A DNA stretch of 64,000 nucleotides from Chloroflexota bacterium (GCA_005880915.1 VBIW01000052.1:17733-81732), one strand, 5' to 3'; counted from the first letter of the stretch, positions 40,055 through 49,033 are shown. Notes: generated by a model not told the origin, from the letters alone. Translations and numbers: made by a program.

Positions 40055-40969
40055 ATGACCTACTCCATCGTCGCGCGGGACAAGCGGACGGGCGAGCTCG
40101 GCGTCGCCGTCCAGTCGCACTACTTCCAGGTAGGGCCGGTGGTGCCGTGGGCGGTCGCCGGCGTCGGTGCGGTGGCCACGCAGTCGATGGTGAACGTGAG
40201 CTTCGGACCGCTCGGGCTCGAGTACATGCGCTCGGGTTACAGCGCCGAGCAGGCCCTGAAGGCGCTGCTTGCGGGCGACTCGCAGCCTGAATCGCGCCAG
40301 GTTGCGCTGGTCGACGCGACGGGCAGCGTGGCTGTCCACACCGGCGCGAAGTGCATCCCCGCGGCGGGCCACAAGTCCGGCGATGGGTTCAGCTGCCAGG
40401 CCAACCTGATGGAAAAGGACACCGTGTGGGACGCCATGTTCGAGGCCTACACCACCACCGAAGTGCCGCTGGCCGAGCGCATGATGGCCGCCTTAGAGGC
40501 CGCCGAGGCGGAGGGCGGCGACATCCGCGGCAAGCAATCGGCCGCGATGCTGGTCGTCACCGGCTCGCCGAGCGGTCGCGCGTGGGAGGACCGCATCATC
40601 GAGCTGCGCGTGGAAGACGCGCCCGATCCGCTGGCGGAGCTGCGCAGGCTGCTGCGCATCAAGCGCGCGTACATGACGCTCGAGAGCTCGGACCGGCTGG
40701 AGGAGCAAAAGGACATCGCAGGCGCGACAGCAAAGATGCGCGAGGCGATCAACCTGGCCCCGGAGATGGTGGAGATCCAGTTCTGGTCCGGCCTCAGCCT
40801 TGCGCAGGCAGGTCAGCTGGACGAAGGATGCGAGCTGATGGCTGTGGCCGTGGCCAAAGACAAGCGTTGGATCGAGACGCTGCACAGGCTCGTCGCGGTC
40901 GATCGATTGTCCGCTGACCTCGCGTCGCAGGTCGAGGCCCGACTAACGGCGACATCGCGGCGCCCTTAA
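40055..40969 (+). CDS. DUF1028 family protein with C-terminal helical repeats
   Basis: A 304-aa protein. Residues 1-205 are DUF1028, an Ntn-hydrolase-like fold: TYSIVARDKRTGELGVAVQS, GVGAVATQSMVN, and later GDIRGKQSAAMLVV. Residues about 215-300 form TPR-like helices (AKMREAINLAPEMVEIQFWSGLSLAQAGQ shown in part). Function of the family is not established; peptidase or amidohydrolase roles have been suggested for the fold. Leaderless promoter upstream. Confidence 0.85.
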   Translation: MTYSIVARDKRTGELGVAVQSHYFQVGPVVPWAVAGVGAVATQSMVNVSFGPLGLEYMRSGYSAEQALKALLAGDSQPESRQVALVDATGSVAVHTGAKCIPAAGHKSGDGFSCQANLMEKDTVWDAMFEAYTTTEVPLAERMMAALEAAEAEGGDIRGKQSAAMLVVTGSPSGRAWEDRIIELRVEDAPDPLAELRRLLRIKRAYMTLESSDRLEEQKDIAGATAKMREAINLAPEMVEIQFWSGLSLAQAGQLDEGCELMAVAVAKDKRWIETLHRLVAVDRLSADLASQVEARLTATSRRP

Positions 40970-40972
40970 ACT
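40967..40972 (+). promoter_or_regulatory. TAAACT -10 box for infA
   Basis: TAAACT overlaps the stop of the DUF1028 gene and ends 9 bp before TTG 40982, supporting the extended N-terminus of IF-1. Confidence 0.5.
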
Positions 40973-40981
40973 TCACGCGTC

Positions 40982-41275
40982 TTGGGCAAGAACAAAGGCC
41001 GGCGTGCGCCTCGGCGCCCGGAAAAGGCGCGCAAGCCGGAACGCGATGACGGTGATCAGAAAGAGCCGGCGGTCGTCATGGACGCCGTTGTCTCCCAGGC
41101 TTTGCCGAACGCAATGTTCGAAGTGGAGGTGGAGGGCGGCCACAAGCTGATCGCGTATGCGGCAGGCAGAATGCGGCGCTACTTCATCCGCATCACGCCA
41201 GGCGACCGCATCCGGGTCGAGCTGTCTCCGTATGACCTCACGCGCGGCCGGATCGTCTACCGCTACCGCGATTGA
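40982..41275 (+). CDS. infA: translation initiation factor IF-1 with basic N-terminal extension
   Basis: A 97-aa protein whose residues about 34-97 are IF-1: [35 protein letters not shown] and [20 protein letters not shown]. The OB-fold binds the 30S A site. Usual IF-1 is about 72 aa; here 30 extra residues, rich in Arg, Lys and Pro ([17 protein letters not shown]), precede it. TTG 40982 is backed by the TAAACT box 9 bp upstream; ATG 41078 would give a truncated factor. It is not in a ribosomal-protein operon, so it may be a second or relocated copy. Confidence 0.88.
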   Translation: MGKNKGRRAPRRPEKARKPERDDGDQKEPAVVMDAVVSQALPNAMFEVEVEGGHKLIAYAAGRMRRYFIRITPGDRIRVELSPYDLTRGRIVYRYRD

Positions 41276-42072
41276 TCCCTGAGGGGCTTCTCGAGTCGCT
41301 CGAGGCCGCTCGCATCTTCGACCTTGAGCAGCTCCGCTACGCGGGCGCGCCATCGCACCCCGCGCACACGCCCGGATTCCACTACTTCCTGCATCGCCAC
41401 CATGCGCGGGGCGCGCCCGAGACGCGCACAAGCGCCTCCGGCCTCGTCGTGATGCCCGAGCACTCCGGCACGCACATCGACGCGCTCGCCCACCAGGCCG
41501 AGAACCTGACCCTGCACGGCGGCATCCACGTCGACGAGGGCGTCCAGACATCGGCGGGTTTCAAGAAGCTGGGTGTCGAGACGATGGATCCGCTGGTTGG
41601 GCGTGGGGTGCTCCTCGACGTCGCCGGCGATCAGCGGCTCGAGCCTGGCTACTCGATCACCGCCGCCGACCTCGAGCGCGCCGCGAAACAGGCCGCCGTC
41701 GAGGTTCGCGCCGGCGACGTGGTGCTTGTGCGCACGGGCTACGGCTCGCTTTGGGCCAAGCCCGACGAGTACATGCACGCTGCAGGTGTCAGCGCCGGAG
41801 GTTCGCGCTGGCTGATCGAGCGCAAGGCCAATGCCGTTGGCGCGGACAACATGGCGTTCGATGTCAATGTCATGGGCCCGCCCGACCCCGACTTGAAGGT
41901 CACTCTGCCCGGCCACCTCCTGCTCCTCGTCCGCGCGGGAATCCCAATCATCGAAAACCTGAACCTGGAGGAGCTGGCTGCGGCCGGCGTCCATGAGTTC
42001 GTCTTCGTCTGCCTGCCGCTCAAGATGCGGGGGGTCACCGGGTCGCCCGTCAGACCAATAGCGATCGCGTAG
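41272..42072 (+). CDS. cyclase family protein (kynurenine formamidase-like metal hydrolase)
   Basis: A 266-aa protein of the cyclase/KynB superfamily. The metal motif [11 protein letters not shown] supplies His/Asp ligands, and [10 protein letters not shown] and [11 protein letters not shown] follow the fold. Members hydrolyse formamides or cyclic amides; no kynurenine genes are nearby, so the substrate is open. TTG 41272 overlaps the infA stop (TTGA), hence coexpression with infA. Confidence 0.85.
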   Translation: MIPEGLLESLEAARIFDLEQLRYAGAPSHPAHTPGFHYFLHRHHARGAPETRTSASGLVVMPEHSGTHIDALAHQAENLTLHGGIHVDEGVQTSAGFKKLGVETMDPLVGRGVLLDVAGDQRLEPGYSITAADLERAAKQAAVEVRAGDVVLVRTGYGSLWAKPDEYMHAAGVSAGGSRWLIERKANAVGADNMAFDVNVMGPPDPDLKVTLPGHLLLLVRAGIPIIENLNLEELAAAGVHEFVFVCLPLKMRGVTGSPVRPIAIA

Positions 42073-42102
42073 CGGTTCCCCGGCGCCGGGCGTTCAAGTG
42101 GC

Positions 42103-42783
42103 GTGGGCGGAATCAAGCTGTTTGCCCTCCTGGTGGTCACGGTCACTTCGCTGGCTGCGCCCCCGCCGACCGAGCGGGTACTCGACATCGCATGGCGCCA
42201 CCAGGCGCACAACCTCACCTGTGAGGCCGCCGCGCTCCGGATGGCGCTCTCCTACTACGGCATCTCGGTCGACGAGCTGACCCTGATCTCGTACATGACG
42301 CGCGACGCGCGGCCGGCGAAGTTCGACGCCCGGGGGCAGCTCGTGTCGTGGGGCGACCCGGCCCAAGGCTTCGTCGGCAACCCGGATGGCCGCATCGAGC
42401 GGTACACGGGTTATGGCGTCTACCACCAGCCCGTCGCGCGGGCCGCGCTGTTCGCCGGCGCCAACGTCGTCGAGGCCGGCTCAGGCCTGTACGGCTCGCC
42501 CGTGCCACCGGCCGACGTCTATGGCGCCGTGCTTGACGGTCACCCGGTCGTGGCCTGGATAAGCAACACGTATCACCGCGTGGCGTTGGCCCATTACACC
42601 GCCTTTGACGGCGCGACTGTCGGCTACACGTTGACCGAGCATGCCGTGACGGTCATCGGCGTGCGGCCGGACGCGGTGCTGATCAACGATCCATGGTTCG
42701 GTCGGGCATGGTACTCGAAGGCGCAGTTCGAGTCGGCCTACAGCACCTTCGACGATATGGCCGTCGTCCTAGACGGGCTTTAG
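42103..42783 (+). CDS. secreted C39-like peptidase family protein
   Basis: A 226-aa protein with a short signal peptide (residues 1-19) and a papain-like C39_2 domain: NLTCEAAALRMALSYYG with the nucleophile Cys, HPVVAWISN, LTEHAVTVIGV with the catalytic His and VLINDPW with Asp. It probably acts outside the membrane on peptides, but no peptidase or bacteriocin exporter is adjacent. A GTG start at 42103 follows 30 bp after the cyclase gene. Confidence 0.85.
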   Translation: MGGIKLFALLVVTVTSLAAPPPTERVLDIAWRHQAHNLTCEAAALRMALSYYGISVDELTLISYMTRDARPAKFDARGQLVSWGDPAQGFVGNPDGRIERYTGYGVYHQPVARAALFAGANVVEAGSGLYGSPVPPADVYGAVLDGHPVVAWISNTYHRVALAHYTAFDGATVGYTLTEHAVTVIGVRPDAVLINDPWFGRAWYSKAQFESAYSTFDDMAVVLDGL

Positions 42784-42838
42784 TTCCAGCTCCTCCGTCG
42801 GCTTCGCCGACATCTCCCCATCGATGGGGAGGAGCCCT
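42784..42838. repeat. palindromic REP-like repeat, copy C
   Basis: Two adjacent hairpins, GTCGGC-TTC-GCCGAC (42797-42811) and CTCCCCAT-CG-ATGGGGAG (42814-42831), within outer complementary ends CTCCTCC/GGAG. It is the inverse orientation of copies A and B at 58.4 kb. It lies between convergent genes and could act as a transcript end structure. Confidence 0.8.
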
Positions 42839-42841
42839 GAT

Positions 42842-43126
42842 TTACCGCCTGCCTACTGTCTGGAAGCAGTCGAGACAGTAGACGGGTCGCGCTCCAGTCG
42901 GCACGAACGGCACCTGCGTCTGCTTGCCGCAGTTCGAACAGATCACGTCGTGCATCACCTTGGCCCGGCCGTTGCCGTCCGCCTGGCGCCTCGCCGCCCG
43001 GCACTCCGGGCAACGCCGCGGCTCGTTCTGGAGCCCCCTCGACTGGTAGAACTCCTGCTCGCCCGCCGTAAAGAGAAACTCCCGACCGCAGTCGCGACAC
43101 GTCAAAGTCCGATCCACGAAACTCAC
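42842..43126 (-). CDS. double zinc-ribbon protein (zf-trcl type)
   Basis: A 94-aa protein with two zinc ribbons. The first uses CRDC (10-13) and CPEC (39-42) around FLFTAGEQEFYQSRGL, the signature of the probable zinc-ribbon family; the second uses CSNC and CLDC near the C-terminus. It is likely a nucleic-acid- or ribosome-associated small protein; function not established. A minus-strand TACAAT box about 90 bp upstream (near 43207) could drive it. Confidence 0.85.
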   Translation of the reverse strand: MSFVDRTLTCRDCGREFLFTAGEQEFYQSRGLQNEPRRCPECRAARRQADGNGRAKVMHDVICSNCGKQTQVPFVPTGARPVYCLDCFQTVGRR

Positions 43127-43267
43127 CGTCTGGCCTCCCCTTGTTCTTCGCGCCGAGGCCCCGGACGATGACGGCCGGACTGCCCCTCCAGCGTTTCGAC
43201 GGCGATTGTAATCCGGTTGGCAAGGGTTTGGAGGTGAGTTGTGTTGCGCCTCGGCGGCTCTGTTGCG

Positions 43268-44863
43268 CTAGGCGCCGACCACCACGCGCTCTTCAGCCTC
43301 GGGTTCGGCCTCCTCGACAGGCGGTGCGTCAAACGCCATGCCCGCCCGCGCCCCTGTGAGGGGCACTTCCTTCATGAACACGGTAGCGATGAGAGCAAGG
43401 ACCAGAACCGCGCCCGCGAAGAGGTAGATGTCGTGCAGGGTGTCCGACAGGGCCAGCCGGATCGCGGCGACAAAGGCGGCCGGCAGCTTGGCGAGGGTCG
43501 TCGGGTCCAGGATCGCGTTCGCGTTGCCCTTCGGGAAGCTGGCCAGAACCTGGGGCGGGATGTGCAGCTGGGTGACCTGCGTCGTGATGTAGCCAGGCAG
43601 ACGGTTGGCGAGAACGGCGCCGAGGATGGCGCTGCCGACGGTGCCGCCGAGATTCCGCCAGAACTGGATCTGGCTCGAGGCGACGCCCAGGTACTCGCGC
43701 GGCAGGGCGGTCTGCACGGCCGTGAGATAGAGAGGGAACGTGATGCCGAGGCCGAACCCGACGACGATCAGGTCCGCCACGACGTGCCATGCCGGCACCG
43801 TCGGGGTGATCTGGGAGAGCAACCACATGCCGAAGATCATCACGACCACGCCCACCGTGCCCAGGTACCGATAGCGCTTGATTCTCTGCATGACGAACCC
43901 GGTCGCCGTGCTGGCGCCAAGCAGCCCGGCCATCATCGGGGTGATCAAGGCGCCCGAGTTCGTGGCGCTGATCCCCAGCACGCCCTGGAACACCAGCGGG
44001 GTGAAGAGGATCGAGCCGAACATTCCGAAGGCGGTGAGGAAGCCGACGATCATGCTGACGCTGAAGGTCGAGTTTTTGAACAGGTGCAGCGGCACGATCG
44101 GGTGCTCGACCCGCCCCTCGACGAATATGAACGCGGCGAGCATCAGGACGGCAAGCGCGAGCAGGCCAGTGACCTCAGGCGACGTCCAGGCGTGGTCTCG
44201 TGTGATCGACAGGGCGACCAGGAGCGGCACGATCCCGGCAGCGAGCGTCAGCGCGCCCCAGAAGTCGATGTCGCGCCAAGAGGCTTTGGACTTGACGTAG
44301 GGAAGGCCGATCGACACGACGGCCACAGCGATGAGGCCGACCGGAATGTTGACCTCGAACACCCAACGCCAGCTGAAATGGTCGGTGATGAAGCCGCCGG
44401 TGGTGGGGCCGATGATCGAGCTGAGTCCGAACACCGCGCCGAACAGGCCGGCGGTGCGACCGCGTTGGCTTGGCGGGAACAGGTCGCCGATGACGGTGAA
44501 GACTGTGGCAAACAGCACGCCGCCGAAGATGCCCTGGACTCCCCGGGCGACGATCAGCTGCGTCATGTCCTGAGAGAGGCCGCACAGCGCGGATGCGGCG
44601 ACAAATCCGATCATGCCCACGAGCAGGAAGGGCTTGCGGCCGAACAGGTCGCCGAGCTTCCCGGCGATGGGGGTCATGGTCGTCGACGTCACGAGGTAGG
44701 CCGTCGTCACCCACGCGAGCCGGTCGAGGCCGTTGAGGTCGGCCACGATCCGGGGAATGGCGGTGCCGACGATCGTCTGGTCCAGCGCCGCCAGGAGCAG
44801 GGCGAGCATCGTCCCGGCCGTCGCAAGAATGACGCGTCGTCGAGAGAGTCCCGTCGTGATCAT
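43268..44863 (-). CDS. MFS multidrug exporter, DHA2 (EmrB/QacA) family
   Basis: A 531-aa 14-helix proton-driven exporter. Diagnostic segments include LLAALDQTIVGTAIPRIV (motif D1 in helix 1), GKLGDLFGRKPFLLVG (motif A), GVQGIFGGVLFATV and GPTTGGFITDHFSWRWVFEV (motif C region). ATG 44863 overlaps the MarR gene stop by 4 bp, giving a regulator-exporter operon that likely responds to toxic hydrophobic ligands. The C-terminal 20 residues are acidic and variable. Confidence 0.93.
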   Translation of the reverse strand: MITTGLSRRRVILATAGTMLALLLAALDQTIVGTAIPRIVADLNGLDRLAWVTTAYLVTSTTMTPIAGKLGDLFGRKPFLLVGMIGFVAASALCGLSQDMTQLIVARGVQGIFGGVLFATVFTVIGDLFPPSQRGRTAGLFGAVFGLSSIIGPTTGGFITDHFSWRWVFEVNIPVGLIAVAVVSIGLPYVKSKASWRDIDFWGALTLAAGIVPLLVALSITRDHAWTSPEVTGLLALAVLMLAAFIFVEGRVEHPIVPLHLFKNSTFSVSMIVGFLTAFGMFGSILFTPLVFQGVLGISATNSGALITPMMAGLLGASTATGFVMQRIKRYRYLGTVGVVVMIFGMWLLSQITPTVPAWHVVADLIVVGFGLGITFPLYLTAVQTALPREYLGVASSQIQFWRNLGGTVGSAILGAVLANRLPGYITTQVTQLHIPPQVLASFPKGNANAILDPTTLAKLPAAFVAAIRLALSDTLHDIYLFAGAVLVLALIATVFMKEVPLTGARAGMAFDAPPVEEAEPEAEERVVVGA

Positions 44864-45408
44864 TTCCCCAGCTCCTTCCTGGCGTTCTCCACCAGCAAAA
44901 GGCACAGATGTCGAAGCTGTGCCAGGTCTGTCTCAGTCATTCCTTTGACCAGCTCATGCTGGTGGTCGAACCCTTCCTTCCAGATGCCGTCGATCCGCTC
45001 CCGGCCGGCAGCGGTGAGCCGAGCACGGACCGAGCGGCGGTCGTCCGCATCCGGCACGCGCTCGACCAGGCCGTCGCGCTCGAGGTGGTCGACCAACCCG
45101 GTGATGTTGCGGGGCGTCATGGCCAGGTCATCGGCGAGCTCACCCAGCGGCAGGTCGCCGCACCGGAACAGGCGGAAGAGCACTCCAAGGCGGCCTTCGC
45201 TCAGGTCATGCTTGGCGCCCCAGCGCTCCTGGAGGAGGTGCATGGCTTTGCCAGCGTACCGGAGTGCCGCGAGCGCCTCGATCGGAGCCAGGTCCACCTT
45301 GAGTGGATCAAAAAGGTCTCGAAACCGCTTCATGTAGAGGAGGCCCTTCTCGTCGGTGACCACTTCGGGGCCTGCCTTCGAGAGGTCCTTCAATTCATCT
45401 GTATTCAT
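44860..45408 (-). CDS. MarR family transcriptional regulator
   Basis: A 182-aa winged-helix repressor. Core: LSEGRLGVLFRLFR, LGELADDLAMTPRNITGLVDHLERDGL (recognition helix region, in order), VERVPDADDRRSVRARLTAAG (wing). ATG 45408 is preferred over ATG 45423 because a minus-strand TAATAA-type box ends about 13 bp upstream. Cotranscribed with the MFS exporter, its probable target, and divergent from the dipeptidase gene. An inverted repeat over the promoter is the likely operator. Confidence 0.9.
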   Translation of the reverse strand: MNTDELKDLSKAGPEVVTDEKGLLYMKRFRDLFDPLKVDLAPIEALAALRYAGKAMHLLQERWGAKHDLSEGRLGVLFRLFRCGDLPLGELADDLAMTPRNITGLVDHLERDGLVERVPDADDRRSVRARLTAAGRERIDGIWKEGFDHQHELVKGMTETDLAQLRHLCLLLVENARKELGK

Positions 45409-45438
45409 ATTGAACCTGTTCATTATTACTGAATACAG
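45399..45438. promoter_or_regulatory. inverted repeat over the marR promoter, candidate operator
   Basis: Perfect 9-bp arms CTGTATTCA (45399-45407) and TGAATACAG (45430-45438) flank 22 bp that themselves contain TTCATATTGAAC. The region is distinctly AT-rich against its surroundings and covers the marR start and -10 region. Confidence 0.6.
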
Positions 45439-45453
45439 GATCGGGCCGCAGGT

Positions 45454-45459
45454 TATTCT
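45454..45459 (+). promoter_or_regulatory. TATTCT -10 box, leaderless type
   Basis: TATTCT ends 9 bp before ATG 45469 of the dipeptidase gene and lies 16 bp from the right arm of the MarR inverted repeat, so the regulator might affect both directions. Confidence 0.5.
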
Positions 45460-45468
45460 CCCGAGTCG

Positions 45469-46431
45469 ATGATCGTCGACGCTCATCTCGACATCGGCTG
45501 GAACGCGATCTCAGCGGGCCGGGGCTTCCTCGGGGCGCCGGCGTCCGGCTACCTCGTCAGCCGGGCTTCTCTTGTCGGGGCGGGCGTCGGCCTGGTGTTC
45601 GCGACTCTCTACACCGCGCCTGCCCGGGCGGGTCGCTCGATGCGCACCCGGTTCGTCTACGAGAACGCCCACGAGGCAAACCTGATGGCCACCGCCCAGG
45701 TCAACTACTACCGGTCGTGCGAGCTGCAGCTGATCCGCGACCGCGCTGGGCTCGCCGCCTACGCAGGGGGCTGGAGGAAGGGCAAGGTCGCGGCGGTGCT
45801 GCTGATGGAGGGGGCTGACCCGATCGAGACGCCCGCTCAGCTCGGCGCCTGGACCGACCGTGGGGTGCGCATCATCGGACCGGCCTGGGGCGCGACGCGG
45901 TACAGCGGCGGCACCGGGGCGCCGGGCGGGCTGACCGATCTGGGCCGGCAGCTGCTGAAGGCGATGCGCCGCAAGCACGTCATCCTCGACCTGAGCCACA
46001 TGGCCGACCAGGCGGTGGCGGACGCGTTCAGCATGTGGCGCGGTCCGATCATGGCCTCGCACAGCAACGCGCGCGCGATCGTGCACGGCGACCGCCAGCT
46101 GACCGACGAGTCGGTGGCCGAGATCGCGCGCAGGGGCGGCGTCGTCGGAGTGAGCTTCTACAGCCACCACCTGCGGTCGTCGGGCCGCGCGACACTGAAC
46201 GACGTGGTGAAGCACCTCGTCCACCACGCACATGCCGCTGGTGGCCCGGAGCATGTGGCCCTCGGCACCGATCTCGACGGCGGGTTCGACGCGCGTCAGG
46301 CGCCCATCGACAGCCTGGCGAAGTTGAAGGAGCTGCCCGCGCGACTGCGCGTGCACTTCAACCGCTCACAGGTGGAAGGCATCATGGGCAACAACTGGCT
46401 GGCCTTCTTAGACAGGTCACTTCCCCGCTAG
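45469..46431 (+). CDS. membrane dipeptidase (M19 family)
   Basis: A 320-aa amidohydrolase-fold peptidase. Binuclear zinc ligands: DAHLD at the N-terminus, the bridging Glu in LLMEGAD, and the His residues in LDLSHM and ASHSNAR; GTDLDGGF supplies the C-terminal Asp. It would cleave dipeptides, possibly D-amino-acid containing. No signal peptide, so cytoplasmic. Slightly short for M19 (350-400 aa) but complete in motifs. Confidence 0.92.
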   Translation: MIVDAHLDIGWNAISAGRGFLGAPASGYLVSRASLVGAGVGLVFATLYTAPARAGRSMRTRFVYENAHEANLMATAQVNYYRSCELQLIRDRAGLAAYAGGWRKGKVAAVLLMEGADPIETPAQLGAWTDRGVRIIGPAWGATRYSGGTGAPGGLTDLGRQLLKAMRRKHVILDLSHMADQAVADAFSMWRGPIMASHSNARAIVHGDRQLTDESVAEIARRGGVVGVSFYSHHLRSSGRATLNDVVKHLVHHAHAAGGPEHVALGTDLDGGFDARQAPIDSLAKLKELPARLRVHFNRSQVEGIMGNNWLAFLDRSLPR

Positions 46432-46466
46432 CGTGGAAGGTGGCGAACAGCGCCGGTGGGAAGGGC
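46420..46466. repeat. degenerate REP-like repeat, copy D
   Basis: CTTCC...GGAAG hairpin (46420-46439) followed by GGTGGCGAACAGCGCCGGTG, closely resembling GGTGGCGCGCAGCGCCGGAG of copy A near 58.4 kb. It includes the last codons and stop of the dipeptidase gene. Confidence 0.55.
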
Positions 46467-46564
46467 CAGCTTCCCGAAGAAAAGGCTTGACGGCCCGCTG
46501 AGCAGCGCGCAGGCTGGCGCCGTCCCGTCAGCCGCGTCCCGGCAAGGCGCCCATTGAGGTGAAG

Positions 46565-47908
46565 ATGCGTTCGATATCCCTCCGAACGTTTTCCTTTGGC
46601 GCGCGTGCGGCGGTCCTGGTGGTGATTCTTGCGGTCGTTTCCATGGCCCCCGCATCAGCGGCAGCCCCAAGGCCCGCGTCGGCTCAATTCGCTCTGGAGT
46701 GGAATGTCAACGCCGTTAATGTCGTGCGGGCGGCGAGGACGATGGATGGTGTCGCCGCAGGCGGGTCACCTCGAACCCTGTATCAGACGGAAGGCCTGCT
46801 CTACCTCTCGTACGTCCAGGCGGCGGTCTATGACGCGACGATGAAGATCTCGAACCGCTACACCCTGTTCCACCACTTCAACGCGCAGGCCGGCAATGCC
46901 TCGATCGAAGCCGCGGCGATCTCGGCCGCCTACAACACGCTTGTCGCCTATTTCTCCGATACGGACGGCTCGCTTGCCGCGAGGTACTCGGCCGACATTG
47001 CAAGCCTCCCGGCGAACGAATCGCGGGAGAGAGGGATAGCCGTTGGCGAGGCTGCCTCCGCCGACATCGTGCAGCTGCGGGCGAACGACGGACGGAACGC
47101 TCCGCTCCCGAATACGTGCTCAACCAGTACGACGCCAGGCAACTGGCAGTGCCCGCCGGCTATTACCGGATCACTACAGAGCGAGCAAACGCCGTGGGTC
47201 GCCGTGATGGAGCCCTTCATGCTGGAGAGGGCGTCCCAGTTCCGGGCACCGGCGCCGCCGGCCCTCACCGACCCGCAGTGGATCGCGGACCGGAACGAGA
47301 CAAGGGACTACGGAGCGTTAAACAGCGCAATCCGGTCTCCTGAGCAGAAAGCAATCGCGACCTTCTGGAACTTCAACGCGATCAATCAATCGAACCAGAC
47401 TCTGCGCGATGTCGCGATCGAGCACAACATGGATCTCGTCGACACTGCCCGGCTGCTTGCGATGGGGAACATCGTCTCCACCGACGCCGGTATCGCGTGC
47501 TTTGACTCCAAGTACACATATCGGTTCTGGCGTCCGATCACCGCGATTCGCGCTGATGGCGTCATCGGCGACGCCGCCTGGCTCCCGCTCTTTCCAACGC
47601 CCAACCATGCGGAGTACCCGTCGCAGCACGGCTGCGTCACCTCTGCGCTCGTGCAGGTCATCGCGCATGCGCTCGGGACCACGAATATCAACATCACCGT
47701 TCATGGACTTCCGGTTGCACCGGCAACGACCGCAGTGCGCACCTACGCAACGGTTGACGCAGTCGAGACGCAGCTCGTCAACGCTCGGGTGTGGATCGGT
47801 TTTCACTATCGCCACACAGTTCTGGCGGGCGAGGACCTTGGCAACTCGGTCGCGTCGTGGACCCTCGCCAGGTACTTCCTCCCGAAGACGGATACAGAAG
47901 CGAACTAG
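46565..47908 (+). CDS. secreted vanadium-dependent haloperoxidase/PAP2-like protein
   Basis: A 447-aa exported enzyme. The signal peptide covers residues 1 to about 33 (AVLVVILAVVSMAPASA). The vanadate-binding set is present: KYTYRFWRPITAI (Lys and Arg), YPSQHGC (Ser and catalytic His; the usual Gly is Gln) and ARVWIGFHYRHTVLAGEDLG (Arg and axial His). It would oxidise halides with peroxide or act as a related phosphatase-fold enzyme. GAGGTG precedes ATG 46565; GTG 46559 is an alternative start. The codon composition is visibly less GC-rich than its neighbours, which may indicate transfer. Confidence 0.87.
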   Translation: MRSISLRTFSFGARAAVLVVILAVVSMAPASAAAPRPASAQFALEWNVNAVNVVRAARTMDGVAAGGSPRTLYQTEGLLYLSYVQAAVYDATMKISNRYTLFHHFNAQAGNASIEAAAISAAYNTLVAYFSDTDGSLAARYSADIASLPANESRERGIAVGEAASADIVQLRANDGRNAPLPNTCSTSTTPGNWQCPPAITGSLQSEQTPWVAVMEPFMLERASQFRAPAPPALTDPQWIADRNETRDYGALNSAIRSPEQKAIATFWNFNAINQSNQTLRDVAIEHNMDLVDTARLLAMGNIVSTDAGIACFDSKYTYRFWRPITAIRADGVIGDAAWLPLFPTPNHAEYPSQHGCVTSALVQVIAHALGTTNINITVHGLPVAPATTAVRTYATVDAVETQLVNARVWIGFHYRHTVLAGEDLGNSVASWTLARYFLPKTDTEAN

Positions 47909-47956
47909 AGAAACCGGAAAAGGCGAGGGCGCCGAACGCGGGCGTCCTCGTCTCGG

Positions 47957-49024
47957 CTAGATCGATTCGGAGACCTGTTTCGCGGTCATGAACGCGAAGC
48001 CCATCCCGTGGCCAGTGAAGCCGGCGCAGATGTATACGTTCGGCATTCCGTCAACCTGCCCTGCCAGCGGTAGGCCCGACTCCGTGAAACCCATCGTCCC
48101 AGCCCAGCGATGGGTCACCTCGCTCTTCACGCCCAGCTCACTGACGGCGCGGTCGAGTTGCTCCTGGATCTCCGCCGTCGGCCGATCTTCAAGAGTCTTC
48201 TCGGTCTCGAGCGAGGTGTCGCGCCAGCCCCCGACCAGCACCTCGCCGCTCCGTAGCTGCCGCCAGTACCGATAGCCAAAGTTGGAGTAGACCGGCATGT
48301 CGGTGATCGATTTCGACTCAGGCGCGGTGGCGACCATCTGGGCGCGCGTCGGTTGGATCTTGACGGCCGGCACGAGCTGCGGGGTGTACGCGTTTGTGGC
48401 AAGGATGACCACTCCCGCCTCGCACACGTCCTCCCCCGCGGTGATCGTGACGCCGCGGCGGTGCGCCACCAACGACGTGACGTCGACGCCTTCGCGAATC
48501 GCGCCGGCGCCGGCCTGCCGCGCGAGCGCAGCCACCATCGCCGACGGATCGATCTCGCCATCGCGCGGATTGATCAGCCGCGTCCCATCCCACCGAGCGC
48601 TGAAACCGTCCTCCAGCAACAGTTGCTCCGACTCGACCAGAAGTGCGCGTTCCTGCTCGCTGGCCGGAAGGATCGCCGTGCCGAGGCGGCGGTGCCCGAC
48701 GTCCTGTCCGCGCGCGGCCTCGATCATGCGGTCTTGGTTCTCGTTGGTGACCTCCCACACCTCGCGTGCCTTCTCCCGGCCGTATGTCGCAATCGCTTCG
48801 GCGTATGAGGACGCCACGCCGGCCAGGAGAAACCCTGCGTTGCGCCCACTGGCACCCCACGCGACGTGGTGACGCTCGAGCAGGACCGCGCCGATCCGCC
48901 GCCGGGCCAGGTGCCACAGGAGGCTCGTCCCCGCGATGCCACCGCCGATAACGACGACGTCGGCCTTGGCGGGCAGCCGGCCGGCGTAGTTCTCGGGAGG
49001 CGGAGCCCAAAACGGCGCGGTCAT
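47957..49024 (-). CDS. FAD-dependent amine oxidase-like oxidoreductase (DAO family)
   Basis: A 355-aa flavoprotein. N-terminal VVVIGGGIAGTSLLWHLARR binds FAD, HVAWGASGRNAGFLLAG is the DAO family segment, and VYICAGFTGHGMGFA closes the flavin site. It resembles glycine/sarcosine or gamma-glutamylputrescine oxidases; the substrate is unknown. ATG 49024 overlaps an ATG on the opposite strand (CATG); GTG 49033 lies further upstream. Confidence 0.87.
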   Translation of the reverse strand: MTAPFWAPPPENYAGRLPAKADVVVIGGGIAGTSLLWHLARRRIGAVLLERHHVAWGASGRNAGFLLAGVASSYAEAIATYGREKAREVWEVTNENQDRMIEAARGQDVGHRRLGTAILPASEQERALLVESEQLLLEDGFSARWDGTRLINPRDGEIDPSAMVAALARQAGAGAIREGVDVTSLVAHRRGVTITAGEDVCEAGVVILATNAYTPQLVPAVKIQPTRAQMVATAPESKSITDMPVYSNFGYRYWRQLRSGEVLVGGWRDTSLETEKTLEDRPTAEIQEQLDRAVSELGVKSEVTHRWAGTMGFTESGLPLAGQVDGMPNVYICAGFTGHGMGFAFMTAKQVSESI

Positions 49025-49033
49025 GAGTCCCAA

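Noticed and set aside
43241..45337. 698-codon plus-strand frame across the MFS and MarR genes
   Set aside because: Antisense shadow. The minus strand encodes unmistakable MFS and MarR motifs with a regulated promoter.
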